Source: Bradyrhizobium sp. CB2312 (GTDB lineage: Bacteria; Pseudomonadota; Alphaproteobacteria; Rhizobiales; Xanthobacteraceae). Taken from it: a stretch of DNA of 64,000 bases. Below are positions 33,851-49,734 of this stretch, in pieces; position 1 is the first letter of the stretch, and the number at the start of each line of letters is the position of its first letter. A model generated the notes under the pieces. It was not told the DNA's origin. It saw only the letters and a program-made list of their open reading frames with translations, and made no database searches. The position numbers and the translations under genes were made by a program. The DNA lies in contig NZ_CP121668.1 in the NCBI RefSeq assembly GCF_029714425.1, forward strand, positions 4,671,501-4,735,500, read 5' to 3'.

Positions 33851-35179
33851 TCACTCCACCGCGTACCACCGCACCAGGCGCGGCGCGGCCCAGTCGGTCG
33901 CGACGGATTCGAGCAGCCATCGTCCGGGGGAGGTCGCCGCGAAGGCAATGCGCTGGATCTGGCCGGGCTCGATCGCGAGCGTGTCGAGCCAGTAAGGCTT
34001 CCAGCCGTCGTCGAGCTTGTCGAGCAGGCGGAAGGGATGGCCGTGCAGGTGGAAGACGGTGGTGAGAGGGGCGGGATTCTTCAGGGCCAGCACGACGGTG
34101 CGGCCGGTCTTGGCGCGGAAGGCGGGGGCCGAGGCGGTGGAGAAGTTTGCAGGCTTTATCCAGCCGGCTTCGGACGCGCCGAGCGCGACATCGAACCGCG
34201 GGGCGCCCTTCAGGTCGAGCTTCTCGGGGAGATCGTTCGACGGGAGGGGCTGTGCCGGCAACAGCGGCGCTCGCCGGTCCAGTTCGCCTGAAATCTTGAG
34301 GCGGCCAACCTGATGTGCCTCTTTGCCGTCATGCAGCAGGAACGCGGCCGATGTGGCCGTATCCACAAACGCGTCGGCACGTGCACCGGGGGCCAGCACG
34401 AGGGCGCCGTTGCGCGCTGGAAATGGCTCGGCCGGCTGCCCGTCCAGGGCCATGACCCGAACCTCATGGCTTTCCAATTTGATCGCCAGAACAGAACGTT
34501 GTGAGCCGTTGATGAAGCGTAGCCGTAGCCGCTCATTGGCCGCGGCTGAGAGTTCGAATGAAGTCGTTCCATTGATCGTATAGAGGGGCGTCGTGCCGTC
34601 CGCCTCTCGGCCCGGCGGAAGCGCGGTCCCGTCCGGCCGCAGGCGCCATTCCTCGATCAGGAGGACCACGTCACGATCGACGGCGACCCGGCCCGACTCG
34701 GCGGCGATGATCGGAAGCGGCCGCGCAGGCTGCTTCTGGGCATCCTCGAAGAGCCGAAAGTCGGCCAACAGGGTCCCTGCATTAGGTATTGAAATAACTG
34801 ACGTTTCCGTCGTGTCCGGGGCTGCCGGCGCGCGGCCCCGGAGCGGATCGGCCGCCGCCGGGGCATTGAGGCCGTACCAGACTGGCGCAAGCGGCACGGG
34901 CAGGTCGTTCCGGAACACCAATTGGCAGTTGTCGAAACGCTTGAGACGCACGTCCCCAAGGTGGCTTACGGCGGTCAGCTCCCAGATTGGTATAGGCGGC
35001 TGTCCCGGCCTGAGAGCCAGCGTTGCCGCCCTGGCCTGAAGGGCGAGCTGGGCGGTCATGAGCGGGCCCGCGCCGCCCGCGATCAACCCGGCCGCCGCGG
35101 CGCCAAGGGAGACGCTGATGGAGGCACCAAGCCCGGCCAAAACGTCGCGCCGATCAGGGGCAGATATCTGCGTTTTCAT
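33851..35179 (-). CDS. Tat-exported multicopper-oxidase-fold protein lacking copper ligands (SufI/FtsP-like)
   Basis: A 442-residue exported cupredoxin-repeat protein. The N-terminus has a twin-arginine signal (DRRDVLAGLGASISVSLGAAAAGLIAGG). Three cupredoxin-like domains follow. The HLHGHPFRLL motif at 377-386 is kept. The positions of HCHIxxHxxxGM in the last domain read ESVATDWAAPRL (about 424-435), the first-domain HWHG reads VWYG (about 104), and no HSH follows. No type 1 copper site can form and at most one or two type 2/3 ligands remain. This resembles SufI/FtsP, a copper-free multicopper-oxidase relative that stabilises the division apparatus in E. coli. Oxidase activity is therefore unlikely. 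Confidence 0.8.
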   Translation of the reverse strand: MKTQISAPDRRDVLAGLGASISVSLGAAAAGLIAGGAGPLMTAQLALQARAATLALRPGQPPIPIWELTAVSHLGDVRLKRFDNCQLVFRNDLPVPLAPVWYGLNAPAAADPLRGRAPAAPDTTETSVISIPNAGTLLADFRLFEDAQKQPARPLPIIAAESGRVAVDRDVVLLIEEWRLRPDGTALPPGREADGTTPLYTINGTTSFELSAAANERLRLRFINGSQRSVLAIKLESHEVRVMALDGQPAEPFPARNGALVLAPGARADAFVDTATSAAFLLHDGKEAHQVGRLKISGELDRRAPLLPAQPLPSNDLPEKLDLKGAPRFDVALGASEAGWIKPANFSTASAPAFRAKTGRTVVLALKNPAPLTTVFHLHGHPFRLLDKLDDGWKPYWLDTLAIEPGQIQRIAFAATSPGRWLLESVATDWAAPRLVRWYAVE

Positions 35180-35332
35180 GCTCGATCCGGACCATGCCGC
35201 GCTGGATAAGTCCAGCCATCGTGCCTACGTAAAGCTTGCCTCCATCAGGCCATTTTTTTGCTGCGAACAGTCAGGCACATGCTATAAGCCCGGCCGCCCG
35301 CGGCATCGCGGCCGGTCTTGATGCAAATTCAC

Positions 35333-35417
35333 GCGGGCGTGGCGGAACTGGTAGACGCGCTGGATTTAGGTTCCAGTGACGAAAGTTGTGGGGGTTCGAG
35401 TCCCTCCGCCCGCACCA
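35333..35417 (+). tRNA. tRNA-Leu (UAG)
   Basis: An 85-base tRNA with acceptor GCGGGCG / CGCCCGC, the A discriminator and encoded CCA. The anticodon stem-loop CTGGA-TTTAGGT-TCCAG gives the anticodon TAG at 35367-35369 (decodes CUA/CUN Leu). The long variable arm (TGACGAAAGTTGTG region) is typical of class II tRNA-Leu. The T-arm GGGGTTCGAGTCCC is standard. Confidence 0.96.
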
Positions 35418-35591
35418 AGCGCTTCTCGCGTTTGCACGGATTACGAGGACCTGCTTCTCGTGGACGTTTGTCCGCCTGAGGCCGGTCCGATGAACCACCG
35501 GCGCTGAGGCATTAGCCTTGCGCCGGATCGATTAATGACAGCGTCCCGACGCGCAATGTGCCGGGACCGAGCGAAAAGAAGATTGGACGCC

Positions 35592-36953
35592 ATGCAGGTC
35601 ACAGAAACCCTCTCGGAAGGTTTGAAGCACGAGTTCAAGATCAGCGTTCCCGCGTCTGATCTCGACGCCAAGGCCGGCGCCAAGCTCGTCGATCTCAAGG
35701 ACAAGGTCCGCATCAACGGCTTCCGTCCCGGCAAGGTGCCGGTCACGCACCTGAAGAAGGTCTATGGCCGTTCGGTGATGGCCGAGACCATCGACCAGAC
35801 CATCCGCGACACCAACACGCAGCTGTTCTCCGAGCGCGGCTTCCGCCTTGCGACCGAGCCGAAGATCACCATGCCGACCGAACAGGCCGAGGTCGAGGAG
35901 CTGCTGAACGGCAAGACCGATCTGACCTACACGGTTGCGATCGAGGTGGTGCCGTCGATCGCGCTCGCCGACTTCAAGAGCTTCCAGGTCGAGAAGCCTG
36001 TCGCCGAAGTCTCCGATACCGACGTCGACGAGGCGATCAAGCGCATCGCCGATTCCAACCGCACCTATGTCGCCAAGGGCGAGGGCGCCAAGGCCGCCTC
36101 GGGCGACCGCGTCACCATCAACTTCAAGGGCACCATCAACGGCGAAGCCTTCGAGGGCGGCACCGGCGAGGGCATCCAGGTCCTGATCGGCTCCAACACC
36201 TTCATCCCCGGCTTCGAGGAGCAGCTCATCGGCATTGGTGCCAATGAGACCCGCACGCTGAAGGTGTCGTTCCCGAAGAACTACATGAACGACAAGCTCG
36301 CCGGCCAGCCGGCCGAGTTCGAGACCACCGCGACCCTGATCGAGTCGCCGCAGGATCTCGCGATCGACGACGAGTTCGCCAAGACGCTCGGCCTTGAATC
36401 GCTCGACAAGCTGAAGGAAGCCGCGCGCGAGCGTCTGGCTGCCGAATTCGCGACCGCGACGCGCCAGCGCGTCAAGCGCGCGCTGCTCGATCGCCTCGAC
36501 GAGGCGCATCGCTTCGAGGCTCCCCCCTCGCTCGTCGAGGAGGAGTTCAATCTGATGTGGAACTCGGTCAAGGCCGAGATGGACTCCGCCGGCAAGACCT
36601 TTGCCGACGAGGACACCACCGAGGAGAAGGCGAAGGAAGAGTACCACAAGATCGCCGACCGCCGCGTGCGCCTCGGCCTCGTGCTCTCCGAGATCGGCGA
36701 GAAGAACAAGATCACCGTGACCGACGACGAGGTCGGCCGCGCCGTGATCGAGCGCGCCCGCCAGATGCCCGGCCGCGAAAAGGAGGTCTGGGACTTCTAC
36801 CGCAACAACGCCCAGGCCTTGGCCCAGCTTCGTGCACCGATCTATGAGGACAAGGTCGTCGACTTCATCCTCGAGCTCGCCAGCGTCACCGAGAAGAAGG
36901 TCTCGCGCGAGGACCTCTACAAGGACGACGAGGCGGAAAAGACCGCTGCCTGA
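35592..36953 (+). CDS. tig: Trigger factor
   Basis: A 453-residue ribosome-associated chaperone. The N-terminal ribosome-binding domain carries GFRPGKVP (residues 44-51), the signature loop that docks on L23. An FKBP-like prolyl isomerase domain ([45 protein letters not shown], about 175-220) and a long helical C-terminal chaperone domain follow. The ATG at 35592 is the homologous start; the frame extends to 35535. First gene of a tig-clpP-clpX-lon block, ending in a terminator at 36995. Confidence 0.97.
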   Translation: MQVTETLSEGLKHEFKISVPASDLDAKAGAKLVDLKDKVRINGFRPGKVPVTHLKKVYGRSVMAETIDQTIRDTNTQLFSERGFRLATEPKITMPTEQAEVEELLNGKTDLTYTVAIEVVPSIALADFKSFQVEKPVAEVSDTDVDEAIKRIADSNRTYVAKGEGAKAASGDRVTINFKGTINGEAFEGGTGEGIQVLIGSNTFIPGFEEQLIGIGANETRTLKVSFPKNYMNDKLAGQPAEFETTATLIESPQDLAIDDEFAKTLGLESLDKLKEAARERLAAEFATATRQRVKRALLDRLDEAHRFEAPPSLVEEEFNLMWNSVKAEMDSAGKTFADEDTTEEKAKEEYHKIADRRVRLGLVLSEIGEKNKITVTDDEVGRAVIERARQMPGREKEVWDFYRNNAQALAQLRAPIYEDKVVDFILELASVTEKKVSREDLYKDDEAEKTAA

Positions 36954-36994
36954 AAGCTTTGAAACAGCCTTCTATTAAGGATGATCGGCGAAGG

Positions 36995-37029
36995 GGCCCA
37001 GCTAGCCAGATGGCCTGCTGGGCCTCTTT
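36995..37029 (+). terminator. Rho-independent terminator of tig
   Basis: Stem GGCCCAGC / GCTGGGCC with a nested TAGCC-AGAT-GGCCT top, followed by TCTTTG, 42 bases after the tig stop. Confidence 0.8.
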
Positions 37030-37086
37030 GCGCGAATCAGCTTCAACTCCCTGATCGATTAAGCCTTAATTCGTTCAGGACTTGTC

Positions 37087-37102
37087 TGGCACGAATTGGG
37101 CT
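37087..37102 (+). promoter_or_regulatory. Sigma-54-like element upstream of clpP
   Basis: TGGCACGAATTGGGCT has a perfect -24 half (TGGCACG) and a GC exactly 10 bases after the GG, but the -12 half is GGGCT rather than TTGCT. It lies 115 bases before the clpP start. A heat-shock reading is also possible: CTTG at 37081 and GCTATATCTG at 37100 resemble the alphaproteobacterial RpoH consensus but with a 15-base spacer, shorter than the usual 17-18. Confidence 0.35.
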
Positions 37103-37216
37103 ATATCTGTCGCTAGCTCTTCTACGAAAGTTCCTGCATCACGGGACGTCCATCGGCCTTCCGGCACATCCAGCCAAGACTGGCGATGTCCGCCTCTCAA
37201 AACCCCTAGGTGACTC

Positions 37217-37852
37217 ATGCGCGATCCGGTTGAAACCTACATGAACCTCGTGCCCATGGTGGTCGAGCAGACCAACCGTGGCGAGCGCGCCTACGACATT
37301 TTCTCGCGCCTTCTGAAGGAGCGCATCATCTTCGTGACCGGTCCGGTCGAGGACGGCATGTCGACGCTGATCGTCGCGCAGCTGTTGTTCCTCGAGGCGG
37401 AAAATCCGAAGAAGGAAATCTCGATGTACATCAACTCGCCGGGCGGCGTGGTGACGTCGGGCCTTGCGATCTACGACACCATGCAGTTCATCCGCCCGCC
37501 GGTCTCCACGCTCTGCACCGGCCAGGCGGCCTCGATGGGCTCGCTGCTGCTCGCCGCCGGCGAGAAGGACATGCGCTTCTCGCTGCCGAACGCGCGCATC
37601 ATGGTGCATCAGCCCTCTGGCGGCTTCCAGGGGCAGGCCACCGACATCATGCTGCACGCCCAGGAGATCCTGAACCTGAAGAAGCGGCTCAACGAGATCT
37701 ACGTGAAGCATACCGGCCAGACCTACAAGTCGATCGAGGACGCGCTGGAGCGCGACAAGTTCCTGACCGCGAACGACGCCAAGGAATTCGGCCTCGTCGA
37801 CAAGGTCATCGACAAGCGCGCCGAGGAGCCGGCGCCGGCCAAGGTCCCGTAA
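37217..37852 (+). CDS. clpP: ATP-dependent Clp protease proteolytic subunit
   Basis: A 211-residue serine protease that forms the 14-mer chamber of ClpXP/ClpAP. Catalytic Ser106 is in [14 protein letters not shown], His131 in MVHQPSGG and Asp180 in [25 protein letters not shown] is the second signature. The processed N-terminus is short ([18 protein letters not shown]). It is followed by clpX after a 461-base gap. Confidence 0.98.
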   Translation: MRDPVETYMNLVPMVVEQTNRGERAYDIFSRLLKERIIFVTGPVEDGMSTLIVAQLLFLEAENPKKEISMYINSPGGVVTSGLAIYDTMQFIRPPVSTLCTGQAASMGSLLLAAGEKDMRFSLPNARIMVHQPSGGFQGQATDIMLHAQEILNLKKRLNEIYVKHTGQTYKSIEDALERDKFLTANDAKEFGLVDKVIDKRAEEPAPAKVP

Positions 37853-38313
37853 CACTACTGGGCTCTGGCGGCGATCCACCGGTGGATACCCTGGGGATCG
37901 CGCGGCACCGTCAAGGCGGTGTTGACGGTAAGGACGTCTGTGCGCGTCGCACAAAGCGCCGTTTGCGCGCTGCGATGGGCACAAAGTTCCGCTTTCGTGC
38001 TTGTTTTTCGTGGCAATCCAGCAACGCCGGGGTGATTTCCATCACTTCGCCCGTGCCAAGACCGGAAATCACGGTATTGTCACGGGTAGCCGGCGACCCC
38101 CGATTAGCGAATTCTTGATAGTCGGGTGACAGCATGGTTGGCTATGCATGATCGGCTATGATCGCGGGAGAATCGAGTGACCGTGATTCGCACGGGATGT
38201 AAGGCATAGGGTCTTTTTTGGTACGGAATTTGCTCTATTTGAACTTCATACCGGTCTTTCGTGCCGGGATGGAGCGATCGAGCGAGACGATCGAACCGCG
38301 GACGGAGACATGA
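37853..38313. other. Intergenic region between clpP and clpX
   Basis: No convincing gene. A minus-strand frame (37911-38135) has no ribosome-binding site or recognisable content. The region holds GGATACC-type inverted fragments near 37880, a CAAGGCGGTGTTGACGGTAAGG stretch, and the sigma-54-like element at 38219-38234 that may serve clpX. Confidence 0.5.
38219..38234 (+). promoter_or_regulatory. Sigma-54-like (-24/-12) element upstream of clpX
   Basis: TGGTACGGAATTTGCT matches the RpoN consensus TGGCACG-N4-TTGCW at all fixed positions but one (T for C at the fourth base). GG and GC are exactly 10 bases apart, and a T-run precedes it. A transcript start about 12 bases on would leave a leader of about 70 bases before the clpX ATG. 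Confidence 0.45.
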
Positions 38314-39585
<1,272 letters not shown>

Positions 39586-39908
39586 ATTGCGGCGTTGGAA
39601 CGCTCCAAACGTCTTATCGGTTGAGGGCTGCGGAATGCTTCTCCGCAGCCCATGTTGCGTCGCTTACCTGTGTGCGTAAGCGCCTGATGGCGCGCGTATT
39701 TCAATGACTTGACACCCCCCGGGTCGATAGCCACCTAATGTCGGCGGCGAGCGAGAATTCCGTTCAAGATTCGCCGCTGTTCCGATCCGGCAAGCCTGGG
39801 CCAACCTGCGAATGATAGACCGGTTCTGCCGATCACCTCGGCACCTTGTGGCGGTTGCGCATAAGACAGCGGGCTGCGTGCAAGGGGGCAAAGCAAAAGG
39901 AAAAGGCC
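39586..39908. promoter_or_regulatory. clpX-lon intergenic region with terminator hairpin and lon promoter candidate
   Basis: Stem GGGCTGCGGA / TCCGCAGCCC at 39625-39651 follows clpX but lacks a T-run. Farther on, CTTGACA at 39708-39714 is a perfect -35, with CCTAAT at 39734-39739 as a possible -10 (19-base spacer). CTTGA is also the start of the alphaproteobacterial heat-shock (RpoH) -35, which would suit lon. No gene is seen in this region. Confidence 0.45.
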
Positions 39909-42332
<2,424 letters not shown>

Positions 42333-42354
42333 GAACGCAGTTCAAAAAGATGAT

Positions 42355-42384
42355 AAAACGGCGCCTTCGGGCGCCGTTTTTGTT
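42355..42384 (+). terminator. Rho-independent terminator of lon
   Basis: Stem CGGCGCC / GGCGCCG with a TTCG tetraloop, flanked by AAAA and TTTTTGTTTT, 26 bases after the lon stop. Confidence 0.95.
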
Positions 42385-42397
42385 TTGAGGACTGGTC

Positions 42398-42801
42398 ATG
42401 CAGGTCGACGGACAATGCCATTGCGGCAAGATCACCTTTGAGGCCGAAGTCGACCCTGAGGCGGTCTCGGTGTGTCACTGCACCGACTGCCAGACGCTGA
42501 CCGGCTCGCCGTTCCGGGTCACCGCGATCTGCACCCAGGCTGAGGTCAAGCTCACCGGCGGCACGCCAAAAATCTACGGCAAGCGCGGCGACAACGGCCG
42601 GATGCGCTTCCAGCACTTCTGCGCGGACTGCGGTTCCCCCCTGTTCACCAGCGGTGAGGGCGACCAGGCCGACGATTGGGGCATCCGCTGGGGCAGCATC
42701 CGCCAGCGCGATGCGCTGCGGCCGGTGAGGCAGATCTGGTGCAGTCGGCGGCGGTCTGGATCGACGCGGTGCCGCTGCTGCCGGGACGGCCGCAGGATTG
42801 A
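42398..42801 (+). pseudogene. GFA family (glutathione-dependent formaldehyde-activating-like) gene with a 1-base frameshift
   Basis: The first 115 codons encode a normal GFA-family protein: QCHCGKITFEAEV, CHCTDCQTLTGSPFR and FCADCGSPLF give the zinc Cys set, ending LRPVRQIWC. After TGC at 42740-42742 the frame slips. The +1 frame from 42745 reads SAAVWIDAVPLLPGRPQD then TGA at 42799-42801, which is the expected family C-terminus. One base is missing near 42743-42745. In the unshifted frame translation runs on with a nonsense tail to 42874, into the tRNA-Val gene. This may be a real mutation or a sequence error. The gene is 16 bases after the lon terminator. Confidence 0.75.
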
Positions 42802-42864
42802 GGTCCCGGAAATGGAGTTCCGCGCTTGCCCGTCCGGGGCCTGTGAGGCTAAAGAGGCGGCGAG

Positions 42865-42941
42865 GGGCGGTTAGCTCAGCTGGTTAGAGCATCTCGTTTA
42901 CACCGAGAGGGTCCGCGGTTCGAATCCGTGACCGCCCACCA
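42865..42941 (+). tRNA. tRNA-Val (UAC)
   Basis: A 77-base tRNA with acceptor GGGCGGT / ACCGCCC, the A discriminator and encoded CCA. The anticodon stem-loop TCTCG-TTTACAC-CGAGA gives anticodon TAC, for Val. D-arm TTAGCTCAGCTGGTTAGAGC and T-arm GCGGTTCGAATCCGT are standard. Confidence 0.95.
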
Positions 42942-43190
42942 GCCTTCACTCGCTTCGCGAGTTTCGGCTGGGTAAGCCGGCTTAGACCTCCAAGCCAGCT
43001 CAAACGTCATTGACGCGATGCGGGCGAAGGCCGCCGCGCCGGAGCCCAACGGACCAAGGCGGGCTTTTGCCAGGCACCCGGCGCCGTGAAAGAGACCCGT
43101 AGCGGGTCCAAAATTGCCTTCGTTCGGTCATCTTTTCGATCGCACCGCGAACCACCGTTCCAGTTCCCCTAATGAGCGTGGAGTATCGCC

Positions 43191-43385
43191 GTGATGAGTG
43201 ATCTTCGCACGAAGTTGGAAAGGTACGAGGCCAAAGCCGCTCACTGCATGAAAGCAGCTCAGGAAGCGAGCGACGAAGCCGGCAAGGCTTTTTATCAGGA
43301 GCTTGCCCGCTATTACGACGAGCTGGCAACGGACTTCCGCCGGGTTCTTGCGAAGCGAACTGGAGCCTCGCTGGCGGCCGAATGA
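43191..43385 (+). CDS. Small helical protein of unknown function
   Basis: A 64-residue charged, helical protein (LRTKLERYEAKAAHCMKAAQEASDEAGKAFYQELARYYDELATDFRRVLAKR) likely to form a helix pair. Such short proteins are common in Bradyrhizobium-type genomes. Start GTG at 43191 or ATG at 43194; upstream there is a GTGGAG. It lies between tRNA-Val and a methyltransferase. No family is recognised. Confidence 0.65.
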   Translation: MMSDLRTKLERYEAKAAHCMKAAQEASDEAGKAFYQELARYYDELATDFRRVLAKRTGASLAAE

Positions 43386-43574
43386 CTTTGCGTAGCGCAT
43401 TGGCGTAGCGCAGCTCGGCAGTAAGTGCTCTCACCGTCCGTCGATCTCTGACGCCGTGCAACGCGGCGCGAACGGAGGCATGCCTCGCCGACAGGTGGAC
43501 AGAGCAGCCCCGGTTGACGGCGTCATTGCTTTTCGGCATCGGGGTCTTTCGACCGAGTTGCCAGAGGGGCACCC

Positions 43575-44435
43575 ATGGAACAGCCAAGCGGACACGCAGA
43601 GAACGCCGACCAGATCGCCTATTGGAACGGCCCGAGCGGGCAGCGCTGGGCGGACCGCCATGCGGCGCAGGAGAAGCTGCTCGGGCCGATCGCCGACGTC
43701 CTGATCGACCGTGCCAAACCAAAGCCGGGCGAGCGGGTGATCGATGTTGGCTGCGGTTCCGGCGCGACGACGTTTGCGTTCGCGAAGGCCGTCGCGTCCG
43801 ATGGCTTTGCGCTCGGCCTCGACGTCTCCGAGCCAATGCTGTCGCAGGCGCGGGCGCTGGCGCCAAAGGGCCTGCCGCTGGATTTCGTGCTGGCGGATGC
43901 GACGGTGCATCCATTCGAGCCGGCGAGCTTTGATCTCCTCGCCTCGCGCTTCGGCGTGATGTTCTTTGCCGATCCCGTCGCGTCTTTCTCCAATCTCCGC
44001 CGCGCACTGAAGCCCACCGGGCGGCTCGCTTTCGTCTGCTGGCGTGAGCCGAAGGAAAACCCGTGGATGATGGCGCCGCTGATGGCGGTCTACAAACACG
44101 TCCCGAAGATGCCGCCGGTCGGGCCGGAGGAGCCGGGCCCGTTCGCCTTCGCCTCCGAAGAGCGCGTGATGCGCATCCTGAAAGGTGCCGGCTTCGCGGA
44201 CGTCGCGATGGAGCCGCACAATCTCGCCATGGATATCGCCATCGGCGGCGGTCTCGACGCCGCCGTCGACGGCTCACTCCAGATCGGCCCCGCCAGCCGC
44301 GCGCTGCAAGGGCATCCGCCGGAGACCTATGAGGCCGCCAAAGCCTCGATCCGCGAGACGCTCGCGCCGTTCCTGAAGGGGCAGAGCGTGGCGCTGCAGG
44401 GCGCGATCTGGATCGTCACGGCGACGGTGGGGTAG
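43575..44435 (+). CDS. Class I SAM-dependent methyltransferase
   Basis: A 286-residue Rossmann-fold methyltransferase. Motif I is VIDVGCGSGATTFAFAKAV (about 56-74), followed by LGLDVSEPMLSQARALA (motif II), FVLADATVHPF and FDLLASRFGVMFFADPVASFSNLRRALKPTGRLAFVCWREP (motifs post-I to III). It resembles UbiE-like and small-molecule methyltransferases; the substrate is not evident. The ATG at 43575 has GGGGCACCC upstream. A dispersed repeat follows, then the metal-efflux genes on the other strand. Confidence 0.87.
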   Translation: MEQPSGHAENADQIAYWNGPSGQRWADRHAAQEKLLGPIADVLIDRAKPKPGERVIDVGCGSGATTFAFAKAVASDGFALGLDVSEPMLSQARALAPKGLPLDFVLADATVHPFEPASFDLLASRFGVMFFADPVASFSNLRRALKPTGRLAFVCWREPKENPWMMAPLMAVYKHVPKMPPVGPEEPGPFAFASEERVMRILKGAGFADVAMEPHNLAMDIAIGGGLDAAVDGSLQIGPASRALQGHPPETYEAAKASIRETLAPFLKGQSVALQGAIWIVTATVG

Positions 44436-44455
44436 GCGCGGCTCTCTCTACGACC

Positions 44456-44533
44456 GTCATTGCGAGCGCAGCGAAGCAATCCAGAATCCCTCCGCGGACA
44501 CAGTCTGGATTGCTTCGCTTCGCTCGCAATGAC
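44456..44533. repeat. Dispersed palindromic repeat, family D copy 2
   Basis: GTCATTGCGAGCGCAGCGAAGCAATCCAGA pairs with TCTGGATTGCTTCGCTTCGCTCGCAATGAC. Arms are near-identical to those of the copy at 17188-17272; only the loop differs. It lies between convergent genes. Confidence 0.9.
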
Positions 44534-44556
44534 GATGTGGATAGGTCTGTCGTCCC

Positions 44557-45543
44557 TCACACCACATCATCCGGCGCCAGCGCGCAGCCATTGTCGGGAT
44601 GCGTCTCGACCTGGAGCGTGGTGTGGCCGATGCGGAACGATGCTTTCAGCTGCTGCGCCGTCTCCATCAGGAATGCGTCGCCGGAGCCGCCGGGCATGAC
44701 GAGGTGACACGTGAGCGCCGTCTCGGTGGTCGAGATCGGCCAGACGTGGAGATCGTGGATTCCTGTTACGCCCGGCCGCGCCAGCAGGAATGCCTTGATC
44801 GCGGCGAGGTCGGTGCCCTTCGGCGCGGCCGCCATCGACATGTCGATGGAGCCGCGCAAGAGGCTCGTCGTGCTCCAGAGGATGGTGGCGCAGATCACGA
44901 GGCTGGTGACGGGATCGAGCCAGAGCCAGCCGGTCCAGATGATCAGCGCTGCCGAGACCACGACGCCGAGCGAGACCGCGGCGTCGGCCGCCATGTGCAG
45001 ATAGGCGCCTTCGATGTTGATGTCGTCCTTGCGGCCGCTTGCGAACAGCATGGCGGTAAAGCCGTTGACGAGGATGCCGATGCCGGCAACCACCATCACG
45101 GTGACGCCCGCGATTGGCTCCGGCTCGCGCAGCCGCAGGATCGCCTCCCAGCCGATCGCGCCGGTCGCGACCAATAGGAATACCGCGTTCGCCAGCGCCG
45201 CCAGGATGGTGGAGGCGCGCAAGCCGTAGGTGAAGCGGCCGCTCGGCGCGCGCTTTGCCGCGACCGAGGCGCCCCAGGCCACGACCAGGCCGAGCACGTC
45301 GGACAGGTTGTGGCCGGCGTCCGCGAGCAGCGCGGTGGAGTTGCCGATATAGCCATAGACCGCCTCGGCCACGACCAGCGCGGTGTTGAGGGTAATGCCG
45401 ATCGCGAACGCCTTGCCGAAACTGGCGGGCGCGTGAACATGCGCAGCACCATGATCATGGCCATGCGCGTGGTCATGGCCGTGACCATGATTATGCGAAT
45501 GGCCCGCATGATCATCATCGTGATGATGGTCGTGGCTGCCCAA
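44557..45543 (-). CDS. Cation diffusion facilitator (CzcD/DmeF-like) with His-rich N-terminus
   Basis: A 328-residue six-helix inner-membrane exporter for divalent metals. The first 36 residues hold about 14 His (HDHHHDDDHAGHSHNHGHGHDHAHGHDHG), a metal-binding tail. The paired transport sites appear as DAGHNLSDVLG in helix 2 and YLHMAADAAVSLGVV in helix 5 (HxxxD motif). The C-terminal cytoplasmic domain (GIHDLHVWPISTTETALTCHLV) is the metallochaperone-like fold. It is two bases downstream of czcA on the same strand and so probably shares the operon; it moves metal to the periplasm, where the RND pump takes over. Confidence 0.93.
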   Translation of the reverse strand: MGSHDHHHDDDHAGHSHNHGHGHDHAHGHDHGAAHVHAPASFGKAFAIGITLNTALVVAEAVYGYIGNSTALLADAGHNLSDVLGLVVAWGASVAAKRAPSGRFTYGLRASTILAALANAVFLLVATGAIGWEAILRLREPEPIAGVTVMVVAGIGILVNGFTAMLFASGRKDDINIEGAYLHMAADAAVSLGVVVSAALIIWTGWLWLDPVTSLVICATILWSTTSLLRGSIDMSMAAAPKGTDLAAIKAFLLARPGVTGIHDLHVWPISTTETALTCHLVMPGGSGDAFLMETAQQLKASFRIGHTTLQVETHPDNGCALAPDDVV

Positions 45544-45545
45544 TC

Positions 45546-48756
<3,211 letters not shown>

Positions 48757-48764
<8 letters not shown>

Positions 48765-49734
48765 GCTCGGCCTCCCCCTTGCCCATCTCGGCCTTCACCA
48801 CAAAACTGTTCTCCGCGACGTAGTGCTCGCCGGCGGAAAGGCCCGCCTTGATCTCGACATGGCGCGGGTCGGAGTCGCCAAGCTCGACCGGCCGCGCCTC
48901 GATCTTGTCGCCGTCCTCGCGGACGAACACGATGGTCTTGTTCTCCAGTGTCTGGATCGCGCTGCGGCGCACGGCGACGGCGACGTTGCGGGCGGCGAGG
49001 ATCAGCCGCGCCGTGACGAACAGGCCGGGACGCAGGCGTCCGTCCGGATTGGGCAGCACCACGCGCGCCAGCGCGGTCTGGGTCTCGCTCGAGCCGATCG
49101 GCGCCATGTAGGAGATCGTGCCTTTGATCTCGCCGCGGCCGTCGTCGGGGTCGATCAGCACCTCGTCGTTGATGCGCACGCGTCTGAGATCCTGCCGGTA
49201 GATCGACAGATCGACCCAGATGGTGGAGAGATCGGCGACGACGAAGGCCGGCTTCTGCTCGGAGGCATATTCGCCGAGCGAGATCTGCCGCTCGATAATG
49301 GTGCCGGCAATCGGCGCCTTAAGCTCGTAGACTGTCAGGCTCTGGTTGCTCTCGATCGCGGCGAGGAGGTCGTCCTTGCCGACCTTGTCGCCAATGCGCT
49401 TCTGGATCGATTTTGCAAGTCCGGGAAAGCGGGGTGTGACCTGAACCACTGCCTCCTGGTTGGCGCGCAAGATGCCGTTGAAGGACAGCGTGTCGGTCAG
49501 CGTCGCGCTCGCGGCCTCGGCCAGCGTGACGCCGGCCGCGGCCAGCTTGACGTCGGAGATGCGGATGCGGTCGGCGCCGTGCTCGTCCTGCTCGACATGG
49601 TCGTTCGGCTTCTTCTGCTCGGAATGTTCGGCATGGTCGGTATGCGCGACCTTGGCTGGTGCAAGCATCGAATAGCCGTAAGCGCCGAGCGCGGCGGCCA
49701 CGACGGCAACGAGGATGGTGGAGACTGTCTTCAT
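48757..49734 (-). CDS. czcB: RND efflux periplasmic adaptor (CzcB-type)
   Basis: A 325-residue membrane-fusion protein. A signal/anchor helix (MKTVSTILVAVVAAALGAYGYSML) precedes a His/Asp/Glu-rich segment (AHTDHAEHSEQKKPNDHVEQDEHGAD) that should bind metal in the periplasm. The lipoyl and hairpin regions (VVQVTPRFPGLAKSIQKRIGDKVGKDDLLAAIES, LKAPIAGTIIERQISLGEYASE) and the beta-barrel follow. It links CzcA to CzcC. Start and stop overlap with neighbours: 4 bases (ATGA) with czcC and 8 with czcA, so translation is coupled. Confidence 0.92.

Noticed and set aside
37911..38135. 74-codon minus-strand frame between clpP and clpX
   Set aside because: No ribosome-binding site, mixed low-quality composition, and it lies in what should be the clpX control region.
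42743..42874. C-terminal Arg/Cys-rich tail of the GFA frame
   Set aside because: It is the out-of-frame reading after the frameshift and extends into tRNA-Val, so it is not a real domain.
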